From DATMXS01 sp035561355 (lineage in GTDB: Bacteria > Acidobacteriota > Terriglobia > Bryobacterales > Bryobacteraceae), in the NCBI GenBank assembly GCA_035561355.1, contig DATMXS010000417.1, positions 1-5,582 of the forward strand: 5,582 bases of DNA, read 5' to 3'. Position 1 is the stretch's first letter. Each line of letters starts with the position of its first letter. This document shows positions 1 through 5,582 of the stretch, piece by piece. A program made the position numbers and the translations under genes. The notes beneath the pieces were generated by a model. The model was given only the letters and a program-made list of their open reading frames with translations, ran no database searches and had not been told where the DNA came from.

Positions 1-1
1 G

Positions 2-502
2 AGCTACTCAGGGCCGGATCAAGTGAACATCGTGGTGCCGCCCGACGTTCAGCCGGGCACGGCCGATGTGGAGATCACTCACCCCGGCGGGACGTTCAAG
101 ACGACGGTAACGGTCGCGCCGGTATCCCCGGGATTGTTCGATGCGGCGACGTTCGCAGGTGAGCGCGTATGGGTGGGTGCGCCCGGATCGCTGCCCGGAG
201 TGACGGCGCGCCCGGCAAGGCGCGGCGACAACCTGGAACTATACGCGAACGGTCTCGGCCGCACCGCCGAGGCGCACCCGGCGGGCCAAGTGCTCACGAG
301 ACCGTACCCGATCGCGGACGCGTCCGCAATCCGCGTGTTTCTGAACGACGTGGAGGTTACGCCCCAAGCCGTCAATATGACCTACGCGGGCCTGTGGCAG
401 ATCAATATCCAGGTGCCGCAGAACGCGCCCTCGGGGGACGTTGCCGTCACGGTTCGCGCCGCAGGTGAGACGTCGCCGCCGGTCCGGTTTCGGTTCGAGT
501 AG
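2..502 (+). CDS. C-terminal part of a secreted/surface protein with a TIGR03437-like domain (5' partial)
   Basis: The reading frame is open from the left edge of the window to the TAG at 500-502, giving about 166 residues. The GTG at 23 is internal: the codons before it read S-Y-S-G-P-D-Q and continue the domain, so the true start lies upstream. Visible landmarks are DQVNIVVPP near the start, a PVSPGLFDAA segment, RRGDNLELYANGLG in the middle, and YAGLWQINIQVP near the end, followed by a final beta-rich stretch ending RFRFE. This order matches the uncharacterised C-terminal domain (TIGR03437) found at the end of many long exported proteins in Solibacter and relatives. The domain has an immunoglobulin-like beta-sandwich character, and its function is not established; a role in surface display or secretion would be inference. 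The catalytic or binding part of this protein lies outside the window, so no product function can be given. It converges with the oxidoreductase gene across an 80-bp gap. Confidence 0.85.
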   Translation, partial: SYSGPDQVNIVVPPDVQPGTADVEITHPGGTFKTTVTVAPVSPGLFDAATFAGERVWVGAPGSLPGVTARPARRGDNLELYANGLGRTAEAHPAGQVLTRPYPIADASAIRVFLNDVEVTPQAVNMTYAGLWQINIQVPQNAPSGDVAVTVRAAGETSPPVRFRFE

Positions 503-582
503 GTGAGGCGGACAGGCAGCGGACGGTCGCGGTATGGTTCCGAGCTACTCCATCGCTATATCCAGCAGCTCCCGGCTGGGAC

Positions 583-1899
583 CTACACCGGCAGCTTCCA
601 AGGCGCCCGGTACTCCTTCCCTACGTACCTCTGCGCTTCCGCATCGTTCACAAACGTCTCGCTGTCCACGTCCCACTTCACCTGCCGGCCCAGGCGGTAC
701 GCGATGTTTCCGAGGTGGCAGGCGATCATCGAGTTGTGGCCGATCTCGACGTCCGAGCGCGGCTGCTTCCGACTGCGCATGCAATCGACAAAGTTCTGCA
801 CGTGCAGCAAGTGGTAATCCTGATTGCCTGAACTCTGCCGCGGTACGCCGGGCATCTTGTACTCGCGGGTCTTGTCGATGGCATCGGTTTCGGGGTACAC
901 TTCCCAGCCGCCGCGGTCGATCACCAGCACGCCGTTGTTGCCGTGGAACTCCACGCCGTGCTCGCGCGCTTCCGGTCCGCGGCCCACGCCCAACGCGTGT
1001 TCCCAGATCATGCTGAACTCCGGAAATTGCCAGAGCACCTGCTGGGTATCGGGCGTCTCAGCCGCGTCGTTCGGATATCCGTACTTGCCGCCGACCGACA
1101 CGGCCGAGCTGGGCGCCTTGATGCCCATTGCCCAGTTCGCGATGTCGATCATGTGTGCGCCCCAGTCCGTCATCAGGCCGCCCGAGTAGTCCCAGAACCA
1201 GCGGAAGGTGAAGTGAAAGCGGTTTTTGTTGAACGGGCGCTTGGGCGCCGGGCCGAGCCACATGTCGTAATCCACGCCCGCCGGGGGTTCGCTATCCGGA
1301 ACTACGGGCGTTTCGCCCTTCCAATCCAAGTATGCCCAGCAGCGCACCTGGCGGATCTTGCCGAGCTTGCCGCTCTTCACAAAATCGACCGCGGCTGCGT
1401 AATGCGACGCGCTGCGCTGCTGCGTGCCCATCTGCACGACGCGGTTGTTCTTGCGCGCCGCGTTCACCATCGCGCGACCCTCGGCAATGGTCAGCGCAAG
1501 CGGCTTCTCTACGTAGACGTCCTTGCCCGCCTGGCACGCCATTACAGTGGGGAGCGCGTGCCAGTGGTCCGGCGTGCCGACAATCACCGCGTCGATATCC
1601 TTCACGTCAAGAATCTTCCGGAAGTCACGCGTGGTGACCTTCGGTTCCGGCTGGCCGGTCTCGGCGAGCCGCTTGAGGGCGGCGGCCACGTGCGAATCGT
1701 CCACGTCGCAAAGCCCGGCGCACTCGGTGTTCTTAACGCGGAGGAAATCCTGGAGATCGCCGGTGCCCATGCCTCCGCAGCCTATGAGCGCCACACGGAT
1801 GCGGTCATTTGAGCCGAGCACGCGGCCCGATTGCGCGAACATCGGTGCGGCCGACGCCAATGCCGCCGCCGACCCCTGAATGAAGCTCCTGCGTTCCAC
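583..1899 (-). CDS. Tat-exported Gfo/Idh/MocA family NAD(P)-dependent oxidoreductase
   Basis: A 438-residue protein of normal length for this family. Residues 1-25 form a twin-arginine signal (ERRSFIQGS followed by an Ala-rich hydrophobic stretch and an A-Q-S cleavage region), so it should be exported folded, with its cofactor, to the periplasm. The N-terminal Rossmann fold begins at about residue 34 with VALIGCGGMG (nucleotide-binding glycines at 40-45), continues through GTPDHWH (108-114), and carries the family's EKP motif at 131-133, whose lysine is the usual catalytic or cofactor-contacting residue. The C-terminal alpha/beta domain contains GGLMTDWGAHMID (240-252), with D245, H249 and D252 at the conserved active-site positions. 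The family oxidises or reduces sugars and cyclitols, and some relatives (GH109) are NAD-dependent glycosidases; the substrate here is unknown. The start is GTG at 1897-1899, chosen because it gives an intact Tat signal and sits 7 nt after a GGAGG site. The divergent deacetylase gene starts 42 bp away. Confidence 0.93.
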   Translation of the reverse strand: MERRSFIQGSAAALASAAPMFAQSGRVLGSNDRIRVALIGCGGMGTGDLQDFLRVKNTECAGLCDVDDSHVAAALKRLAETGQPEPKVTTRDFRKILDVKDIDAVIVGTPDHWHALPTVMACQAGKDVYVEKPLALTIAEGRAMVNAARKNNRVVQMGTQQRSASHYAAAVDFVKSGKLGKIRQVRCWAYLDWKGETPVVPDSEPPAGVDYDMWLGPAPKRPFNKNRFHFTFRWFWDYSGGLMTDWGAHMIDIANWAMGIKAPSSAVSVGGKYGYPNDAAETPDTQQVLWQFPEFSMIWEHALGVGRGPEAREHGVEFHGNNGVLVIDRGGWEVYPETDAIDKTREYKMPGVPRQSSGNQDYHLLHVQNFVDCMRSRKQPRSDVEIGHNSMIACHLGNIAYRLGRQVKWDVDSETFVNDAEAQRYVGKEYRAPWKLPV

Positions 1900-1906
1900 G
1901 AAAGTG

Positions 1907-1911
1907 CCTCC
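1907..1911 (-). promoter_or_regulatory. Shine-Dalgarno site of the oxidoreductase gene
   Basis: On the minus strand the sequence reads GGAGG, then seven bases (CACTTTC), then GTG. This near-perfect site with ideal spacing decides the GTG start over a nearby upstream ATG, which lies out of frame with the Tat signal. Confidence 0.8.
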
Positions 1912-1941
1912 GGACCCATTTTAGGCCCCGGCTGCGTCACA

Positions 1942-2727
1942 ATGGCTGACGTGCGGATACTTGCCATTCACGCCCATCCCGATGACATCGAGAGCCTTGC
2001 CGCAGGCACTCTCGCGCTGCTCGCCGAACGCGGCCACGACATCACGATCGCCACCATGACCCCCGGCGATTGCGGCAGTGCTGAGCACTCCCCGGAGGAG
2101 ATCTCGGCGATCCGGCGGGGCGAAGCCACGCGTGCGGCCGCCCTGATCGGCGCGGCGTACCTGTGCGTCGAATCGCGCGACCTTGCCGTGTTCAATGACG
2201 ACGCGACGCGTCGCACCGTCACCGAGATTCTGCGCCGGACCCGGCCCGAACTCGTCCTCGCCCCTTCGCCCGCGGACTATATGTGCGATCACGAGGCCGC
2301 CAGCGTTCTCGTTCGCGACGCCTGCTTCGGCGCACCCGCTCCGAACTACAACACTCGCGCCGCATCGCCGGCGCCTCCGCTCCGCGCGATCCCGCACCTC
2401 TATTGGATGGATCCGATCGGCGGCGTGGATCGCGACGACCGCCTGGTCGCGCCCGATTTTGTTGTGGATGTCGGCAAGACTCAGGCCATCAAGCGGGAGA
2501 TGCTCGCCTGCCACGCCAGCCAGCGCGCATGGCTCATGAAGCATCATGGCCTGGACGATTACGTCGAGAACATGGACCGCACGACGGCTCTCCGGGGAAA
2601 ACTCGTGAACGTCGCATACGGAGAAGGCTTCCGGCTGTATAAGGGCCACCCTTACCCGCAAACGCCGCTGCTCGAACAAGCTCTCGGCGGCGAACTCGTC
2701 CACGTTTACGGCGCAGTGGAGAAGTAA
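1942..2727 (+). CDS. PIG-L/LmbE family zinc-dependent deacetylase
   Basis: A 261-residue cytoplasmic-looking protein with no signal peptide. The N-terminus reads VRILAIHAHPDDIE. This is the family's AHPDD signature, with H12 and D15 as expected zinc ligands and D14 as the expected general base. The third ligand is probably H117, in the segment PADYMCDHEAAS, which matches the family's second histidine motif. PIG-L/LmbE enzymes remove acetyl groups from N-acetylglucosamine-type moieties or related amides (examples are MshB, BshB and PIG-L). The substrate here is unknown, and the usual thiol-biosynthesis partners are not in the window. The ATG at 1942 is preferred because the family fold begins within a few residues of it. 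The open frame continues upstream to an ATG at 1831, but those extra 37 residues are Arg-rich and overlap the 5' end of the oxidoreductase gene in antisense. No convincing Shine-Dalgarno sequence precedes 1942. The gene diverges from the oxidoreductase gene and converges with the receptor gene 22 bp downstream. Confidence 0.9.
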   Translation: MADVRILAIHAHPDDIESLAAGTLALLAERGHDITIATMTPGDCGSAEHSPEEISAIRRGEATRAAALIGAAYLCVESRDLAVFNDDATRRTVTEILRRTRPELVLAPSPADYMCDHEAASVLVRDACFGAPAPNYNTRAASPAPPLRAIPHLYWMDPIGGVDRDDRLVAPDFVVDVGKTQAIKREMLACHASQRAWLMKHHGLDDYVENMDRTTALRGKLVNVAYGEGFRLYKGHPYPQTPLLEQALGGELVHVYGAVEK

Positions 2728-2737
2728 CGAACTATAT

Positions 2738-2749
2738 CGGCCGCGGCCG
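2738..2749. repeat. Perfect 12-bp palindrome in the convergent junction
   Basis: CGGCCGCGGCCG is its own reverse complement and occupies the last 12 bases of the 22-bp gap between the stop codons of the deacetylase and the receptor. It could form a short GC-only hairpin (CGGC stem, CGCG loop) serving both converging transcripts. There is no T-tract on either side, so intrinsic termination is only a possibility. In GC-rich DNA such a palindrome may also be chance. Confidence 0.4.
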
Positions 2750-5149
2750 CTACCAGTGCCAGCGGAGCTTCACACCCGCAGTGCGCGGCTGCACGAGCCG
2801 CGTGCCGACGAAGATCGATTGAAAGTTGTAGAGCGCCGTGCGATTCATGATGTTCTGCACCGAGAACTGCACGTCCCACAGGCGGCGTTCTTCGCGCATC
2901 CGCTCGTACCCGATCGCGATGTCCACAATCGTCCGCGGCCGGACGCGAGGCGGATCGCCAGCCAGATCCACGTAGGGCAACAGCGCCGCGTAGTCCGGAT
3001 CGGCGGCGACCTGGACGGGGTCCGACGGATTCGACACCAGGCCGCTATCGTAGCGGATCGACGTGCTTAGCCACAGGTCACGCCGGGGGGCGTACTGGAC
3101 GACGCCGTGAGCGCCGAGGGTCTGGTCGTGGTCGATGATGAACGGCCCCGCGGTGAGCAGGTTCAGCGCGGTGCTGCCCAGGAAGAGTCCCCCGGTGAAG
3201 GGCGGCGTCACCACGGCGTGGTAATGCGTAAGACTGAGCGAGCCTGACAGCCCCGCCACCGGCAGCACTGTAATGCGCGCCTCCGCGCCGTTCACACGCG
3301 ACCGCGCCAGCGCCGTGGGAAAGATGATTCCCGTGTTGAAGAAGTTGTCGTTATCCTGCATGTCGCGCGCGTTCTTGTGATAGAACGCCGCGTTTAATCC
3401 AACGTGCGAGCCGAACTGCTGCTGGACGCCTGCCTCATACACGTTTTGGCGCTCGGGCCGGATCCGTATGAACGCTTCACCGAGCGCATCTTTCACCGCC
3501 GACGGCACCAACACGGACGCTTCCTCCGAACTCGAAAGCAGCAGGTTCTCATTAGGAGGTGTCTGGTAATTCCGGTTGTACGAAACCCGCAGAACCGTTC
3601 CCGTCTCACGCAGGTGAAACGCTACGCCGGCCCGCGGCTGCCACTGGTTGCCGTCCACCAGGAAGCGGTACGCGTCCCAGCGCGCTCCGAGCGAAAACGT
3701 CAATCGCCCCAGCCGGAGCGTGTCCTGAATGAAGCCAGAGTAGAGAGCGCCGGAGCGTTTATCTGAGAAGCGGAACCAGTCGCCGCCGCGCGACAGGTCG
3801 TGCGCGACCAGGGTGGGAATGAAGGTCGGCGCGCCGGGCGCGTTGAATCGCGGGTCGGTGATGGCGAAGAAGAAGTGCTCGCGCACGGGAAAGTGCTGCC
3901 AGTCGCCGCCCGCGCGAAACGTGTGAATGCCGGCCGTGCGGTTGTAGCGGCTGGCGAGCGTCAGCGTTGAGAGCCGCCGCGCCTGCGACGCCGTCACGGG
4001 CGTATCACCCGCGCTCGGGAAAAGCTGCGCAGTTGCGGTGCGATAGGACGCCATCGTATCCACCGTGGACGCCGCGTTCAGCATGTGCAACCAGCCCAGC
4101 GACACTGAGGCGTCCTTCAATGACTGCCGCTGGTCCTGCCCCGCCGTGTGCTGTGAGGACAAGTTCGTAAGCTGAAAGGCCGATCGCCCCGCCATCAGGT
4201 TCAGCCGCAGTACGTCGTGCGCCCCGCGGTGGAAGTCGAGCCGTCCGAAACCGCGCTCGGAGTTGCCCCCATTGTGCAGATTGTCGAGCGACACCTGGTC
4301 GAGATACCGGTTGCTCTTCAGCGTGAAGAAGCTGGCAAAATATCCGAACCGCTCCGTGCCGCCCTGGAATTGCGTGATGTTCCCGAGCGTGTCGAACCCA
4401 GCCGCGGCCGCCTGGGTCGAGCCGGAAAGACGCCGCCCGGACCCGATCCCCGAGCGCGTCGTGATATTCGCCACGCCCGACACCTTGCTCCCGTACTCCG
4501 GCGGGACGTTGCCGGTGTGCAGCTCGATGGTTTGCACAATGCTTGCGTCCATCGAGCTCGCGAATGACCCCGTCAACTGATCGCTGATCGGCATGCCGTC
4601 AATCACGTACGTCATCTGGTTGTGCGCGCCGCGCGGGTGGATAGCGCCGTTCGCGTTCGCCGCGAAACCGGGAAAACTCACGAGCACCGATTCCAGGCCG
4701 CGGCTCCCGATCTGGGCGGGCATCCGTTCTATGGCGGCAGCGTTCAACTCTGTCCGCGTGCCGGTCGATTCCGTCTGGATGAGCGGAGAAGTCTCCGTCG
4801 CGCTAACGCTCACCGAATCGGTGTGGCCCGCCAGCCGCAAGCGCACCTTCACCGTCACGGGGACGTTCGAACGTAGCGCAACCTCCTGCCGGTCCGATCC
4901 GAAGCCGATGTGCTCCGTCCGCAGCGCGTAGGATTGGAGCGGCGCGTTCGTGAATGTGAATGAGCCGTCAGAGGCGGTAAGCACCTCCCGGCGATAGCCC
5001 GTCAGCGCGTTCTCGAGCGTGACACGCGCTCCGCCCACCGCGCTGCCGGAAGGATCGGACACCTGGCCGTAAACCGTACCGGTGGATTGTCCGCAGGCGC
5101 TGAAAACAAACACAAATAGCAAGATGGCGGCCAATACGGGCATAGACAT
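2750..5149 (-). CDS. TonB-dependent outer-membrane receptor with N-terminal carboxypeptidase-regulatory-like domain
   Basis: A 799-residue protein. Residues 1-20 form a hydrophobic export signal ending in FSAC-GQS. Residues of about 24-106 form a carboxypeptidase-regulatory-like beta-sandwich (GTVYGQVSDPSGSAVGGARV, then DGSFTFTNAP). The plug domain spans about 115-235, with MTYVIDGMPISD at 179-190 and YGSKVSGVANITTRSG at 219-234. The rest is a predicted 22-strand barrel of alternating amphipathic, aromatic-rich strands, closing with GVKLRWHW, the aromatic C-terminus expected for BAM-dependent insertion. Such receptors use TonB-ExbBD energy to import scarce ligands or oligosaccharides; the ligand cannot be read from the sequence. 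At 799 residues it is shorter than the 1,000+ residue Oar-like receptors common in Acidobacteria. Oddities: the signal has no Lys or Arg before its hydrophobic core, and neither ATG (5149 or 5143) has a Shine-Dalgarno site. The frame upstream is closed by tandem TGA codons 45 bp before the ATG, with no ATG, GTG or TTG between. The gene diverges from the CHRD gene. Confidence 0.93.
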   Translation of the reverse strand: MSMPVLAAILLFVFVFSACGQSTGTVYGQVSDPSGSAVGGARVTLENALTGYRREVLTASDGSFTFTNAPLQSYALRTEHIGFGSDRQEVALRSNVPVTVKVRLRLAGHTDSVSVSATETSPLIQTESTGTRTELNAAAIERMPAQIGSRGLESVLVSFPGFAANANGAIHPRGAHNQMTYVIDGMPISDQLTGSFASSMDASIVQTIELHTGNVPPEYGSKVSGVANITTRSGIGSGRRLSGSTQAAAAGFDTLGNITQFQGGTERFGYFASFFTLKSNRYLDQVSLDNLHNGGNSERGFGRLDFHRGAHDVLRLNLMAGRSAFQLTNLSSQHTAGQDQRQSLKDASVSLGWLHMLNAASTVDTMASYRTATAQLFPSAGDTPVTASQARRLSTLTLASRYNRTAGIHTFRAGGDWQHFPVREHFFFAITDPRFNAPGAPTFIPTLVAHDLSRGGDWFRFSDKRSGALYSGFIQDTLRLGRLTFSLGARWDAYRFLVDGNQWQPRAGVAFHLRETGTVLRVSYNRNYQTPPNENLLLSSSEEASVLVPSAVKDALGEAFIRIRPERQNVYEAGVQQQFGSHVGLNAAFYHKNARDMQDNDNFFNTGIIFPTALARSRVNGAEARITVLPVAGLSGSLSLTHYHAVVTPPFTGGLFLGSTALNLLTAGPFIIDHDQTLGAHGVVQYAPRRDLWLSTSIRYDSGLVSNPSDPVQVAADPDYAALLPYVDLAGDPPRVRPRTIVDIAIGYERMREERRLWDVQFSVQNIMNRTALYNFQSIFVGTRLVQPRTAGVKLRWHW

Positions 5150-5179
5150 GAAGCGACTTGTGGTCTTAGATGAACACGT

Positions 5180-5200
5180 TTGTGAAAGGATTCATCACAA
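5180..5200. promoter_or_regulatory. Inverted repeat, candidate operator in the divergent region
   Basis: TTGTGA (5180-5185) and TCACAA (5195-5200) are perfect inverted arms separated by 9 bases. The site lies between the divergent receptor and CHRD genes, 31 bp upstream of the receptor start codon. The arms resemble CRP-type half-sites (TGTGA/TCACA), but the spacer is 9 rather than the 6 expected for CRP, so a different dimeric regulator, or chance, is equally possible. Confidence 0.35.
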
Positions 5201-5209
5201 CTCTTTAAC
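5180..5209 (+). promoter_or_regulatory. Possible sigma70-like promoter for the CHRD gene
   Basis: TTGTGA (5180-5185) matches the -35 consensus at 4 of 6 positions. TTTAAC (5204-5209), in a locally AT-rich patch, matches the -10 consensus at 4 of 6, and the spacer is 18 bp. Transcription would begin near 5216 and leave a leader of about 65 nt. The -35 element coincides with one arm of the inverted repeat, so a protein bound there could control this promoter. This was judged by eye only. Confidence 0.25.
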
Positions 5210-5238
5210 AATTCTTTCGCCTCGTGCTGAATCCACTC

Positions 5239-5259
5239 CCTAGAGCACAAAGCTCCAGG
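5239..5259 (+). other. Imperfect hairpin in the CHRD 5' leader
   Basis: CCT-A-GAGC, loop ACAAA, GCTC-C-AGG can fold into a seven-pair stem with one A/C mismatch and a 5-nt loop. It ends 9 nt before the Shine-Dalgarno region of the CHRD gene. It has no U-tract, so it is not a classical terminator. A role in translation or mRNA stability would be speculation. Confidence 0.25.
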
Positions 5260-5268
5260 CTCGACATC

Positions 5269-5275
5269 AAGGGGG
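5269..5275 (+). promoter_or_regulatory. Shine-Dalgarno site of the CHRD gene
   Basis: AAGGGGG lies 7 nt before the ATG at 5283. This purine-rich match at good spacing supports the chosen start, which also yields a clean signal peptide. Confidence 0.6.
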
Positions 5276-5282
5276 TAAGCCA

Positions 5283-5582
5283 ATGAAGCTTCTGACTGCA
5301 ATACTGGCCGCCGGCGCGCTCGCCGGGACCGCAGTGGCGGACAACGGCGGCAACTTCAAGTCACACGAATTCAAGGCAAAGCTGAGCGGGCTGCGAGAGA
5401 ACCCGATCCACATTACGACTGGTAGCGGCGAGTTCAGGGCCGCAGTGAGCGACGACGGCACAACAGTTAACTTCCAGTTGACGTACCGGGACCTCGCCGG
5501 CGGACCCGCCACTGGTGCTCACATCCACTTGGGGGCTCCCTGGACCAATGGTCCGATCGTGGTCCATTTTTGCGGCACCGGT
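5283..5582 (+). CDS. Secreted CHRD-domain protein (3' partial)
   Basis: One hundred codons run open from ATG 5283 to the window end with no stop, so the gene is truncated by the edge. Residues 1-19 (MKLLTAILAAGALAGTAVA) form a short Sec signal peptide with a Lys at position 2 and an A-V-A cleavage site before D20. From about residue 28 the sequence follows the CHRD (chordin-like) domain pattern: FKAKLSGLRENP, a Gly-rich GSGEFRAAVSDDGT turn, a NFQLTYRDL strand, the diagnostic GAHIHLG at 78-84, then NGPIVVHF. C97 near the edge could form a disulfide in the periplasm or outside the cell. CHRD domains (named from chordin) occur in many bacterial exported proteins, and their bacterial role is not defined. 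The gene diverges from the TonB-dependent receptor across 133 bp and has its own ribosome-binding site. The last third of a typical domain, and anything after it, lies beyond the window. Confidence 0.85.
   Translation, partial: MKLLTAILAAGALAGTAVADNGGNFKSHEFKAKLSGLRENPIHITTGSGEFRAAVSDDGTTVNFQLTYRDLAGGPATGAHIHLGAPWTNGPIVVHFCGTG

Noticed and set aside
562..579. CCAGC...GCTGG inverted repeat near the end of the oxidoreductase gene, considered as a terminator in the 503-582 gap
   Set aside because: The stem is only 5 bp with an 8-nt loop, it has no T-tract on either strand, and one arm and the loop are ordinary GC-rich sequence. No convincing terminator was seen in this gap.
943..1812. Long open frame of 289 codons on the plus strand opposite the oxidoreductase
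   Set aside because: The translation is low-complexity and rich in Arg, His and Ala with no recognisable motif. It is antisense to a clearly conserved enzyme, and long antisense frames are expected in GC-rich DNA.
1831..1941. N-terminal extension of the deacetylase to the upstream ATG
   Set aside because: The extra residues are Arg-rich and unlike the family, and they overlap the oxidoreductase start region. The family fold begins right after the ATG at 1942.
1921..2703. Long open frame of 260 codons on the minus strand opposite the deacetylase
   Set aside because: It is antisense to the PIG-L gene, with no family motif, signal peptide or ribosome-binding site. It is a codon-bias shadow of the real gene.
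5180..5200. Calling the inverted repeat a CRP site
   Set aside because: The half-sites match TGTGA/TCACA, but the 9-nt spacer differs from the 6-nt spacing CRP needs, so it is reported only as an unassigned operator candidate.
5267..5567. Minus-strand open frames overlapping the CHRD gene
   Set aside because: They oppose a frame with a clear signal peptide, a Shine-Dalgarno site and CHRD motifs, and they show no motif of their own.

Overview
The window is GC-rich, densely coding bacterial DNA. It most resembles a soil acidobacterium of the Solibacter/Bryobacter type. Three things point there: the C-terminal domain of the first gene looks like the Solibacter-rich TIGR03437 family; there is a TonB-dependent receptor carrying an N-terminal carboxypeptidase-regulatory-like (CarboxypepD_reg/CNA-B type) domain; and there is a Tat-exported Gfo/Idh/MocA oxidoreductase. 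This assignment is an inference from protein style. No phylogenetic marker gene is present.

Layout: (1) 2-502, +, the C-terminal end of a large secreted or surface protein that starts outside the window. (2) 583-1899, -, a Tat-signal Gfo/Idh/MocA NAD(P)-dependent oxidoreductase with a GTG start and a strong Shine-Dalgarno site. (3) 1942-2727, +, a PIG-L/LmbE-type zinc deacetylase. (4) 2750-5149, -, a 799-residue TonB-dependent outer-membrane receptor. (5) 5283-window end, +, a secreted CHRD-domain protein cut off by the window edge.

The genes strictly alternate in strand (+ - + - +), so no operon lies inside the window. Junctions 1/2 and 3/4 are convergent (80 and 22 bp) and junctions 2/3 and 4/5 are divergent (42 and 133 bp). 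The 133-bp gap is the only sizeable regulatory region. It holds an inverted repeat TTGTGA-N9-TCACAA, a weak sigma70-like promoter toward the CHRD gene, a small hairpin and a clear ribosome-binding site. The oxidoreductase and deacetylase could share control through their very short divergent gap, and both families commonly act on sugars or amino sugars. The receptor could import a matching substrate, but nothing in the sequence fixes that substrate.

No tRNA, rRNA, CRISPR array, insertion sequence or phage gene is visible, and no clearly novel system is evident. The points most worth checking are the divergent control region at 5150-5282, the unusual start and signal peptide of the receptor, and the true substrate of the oxidoreductase/deacetylase pair.
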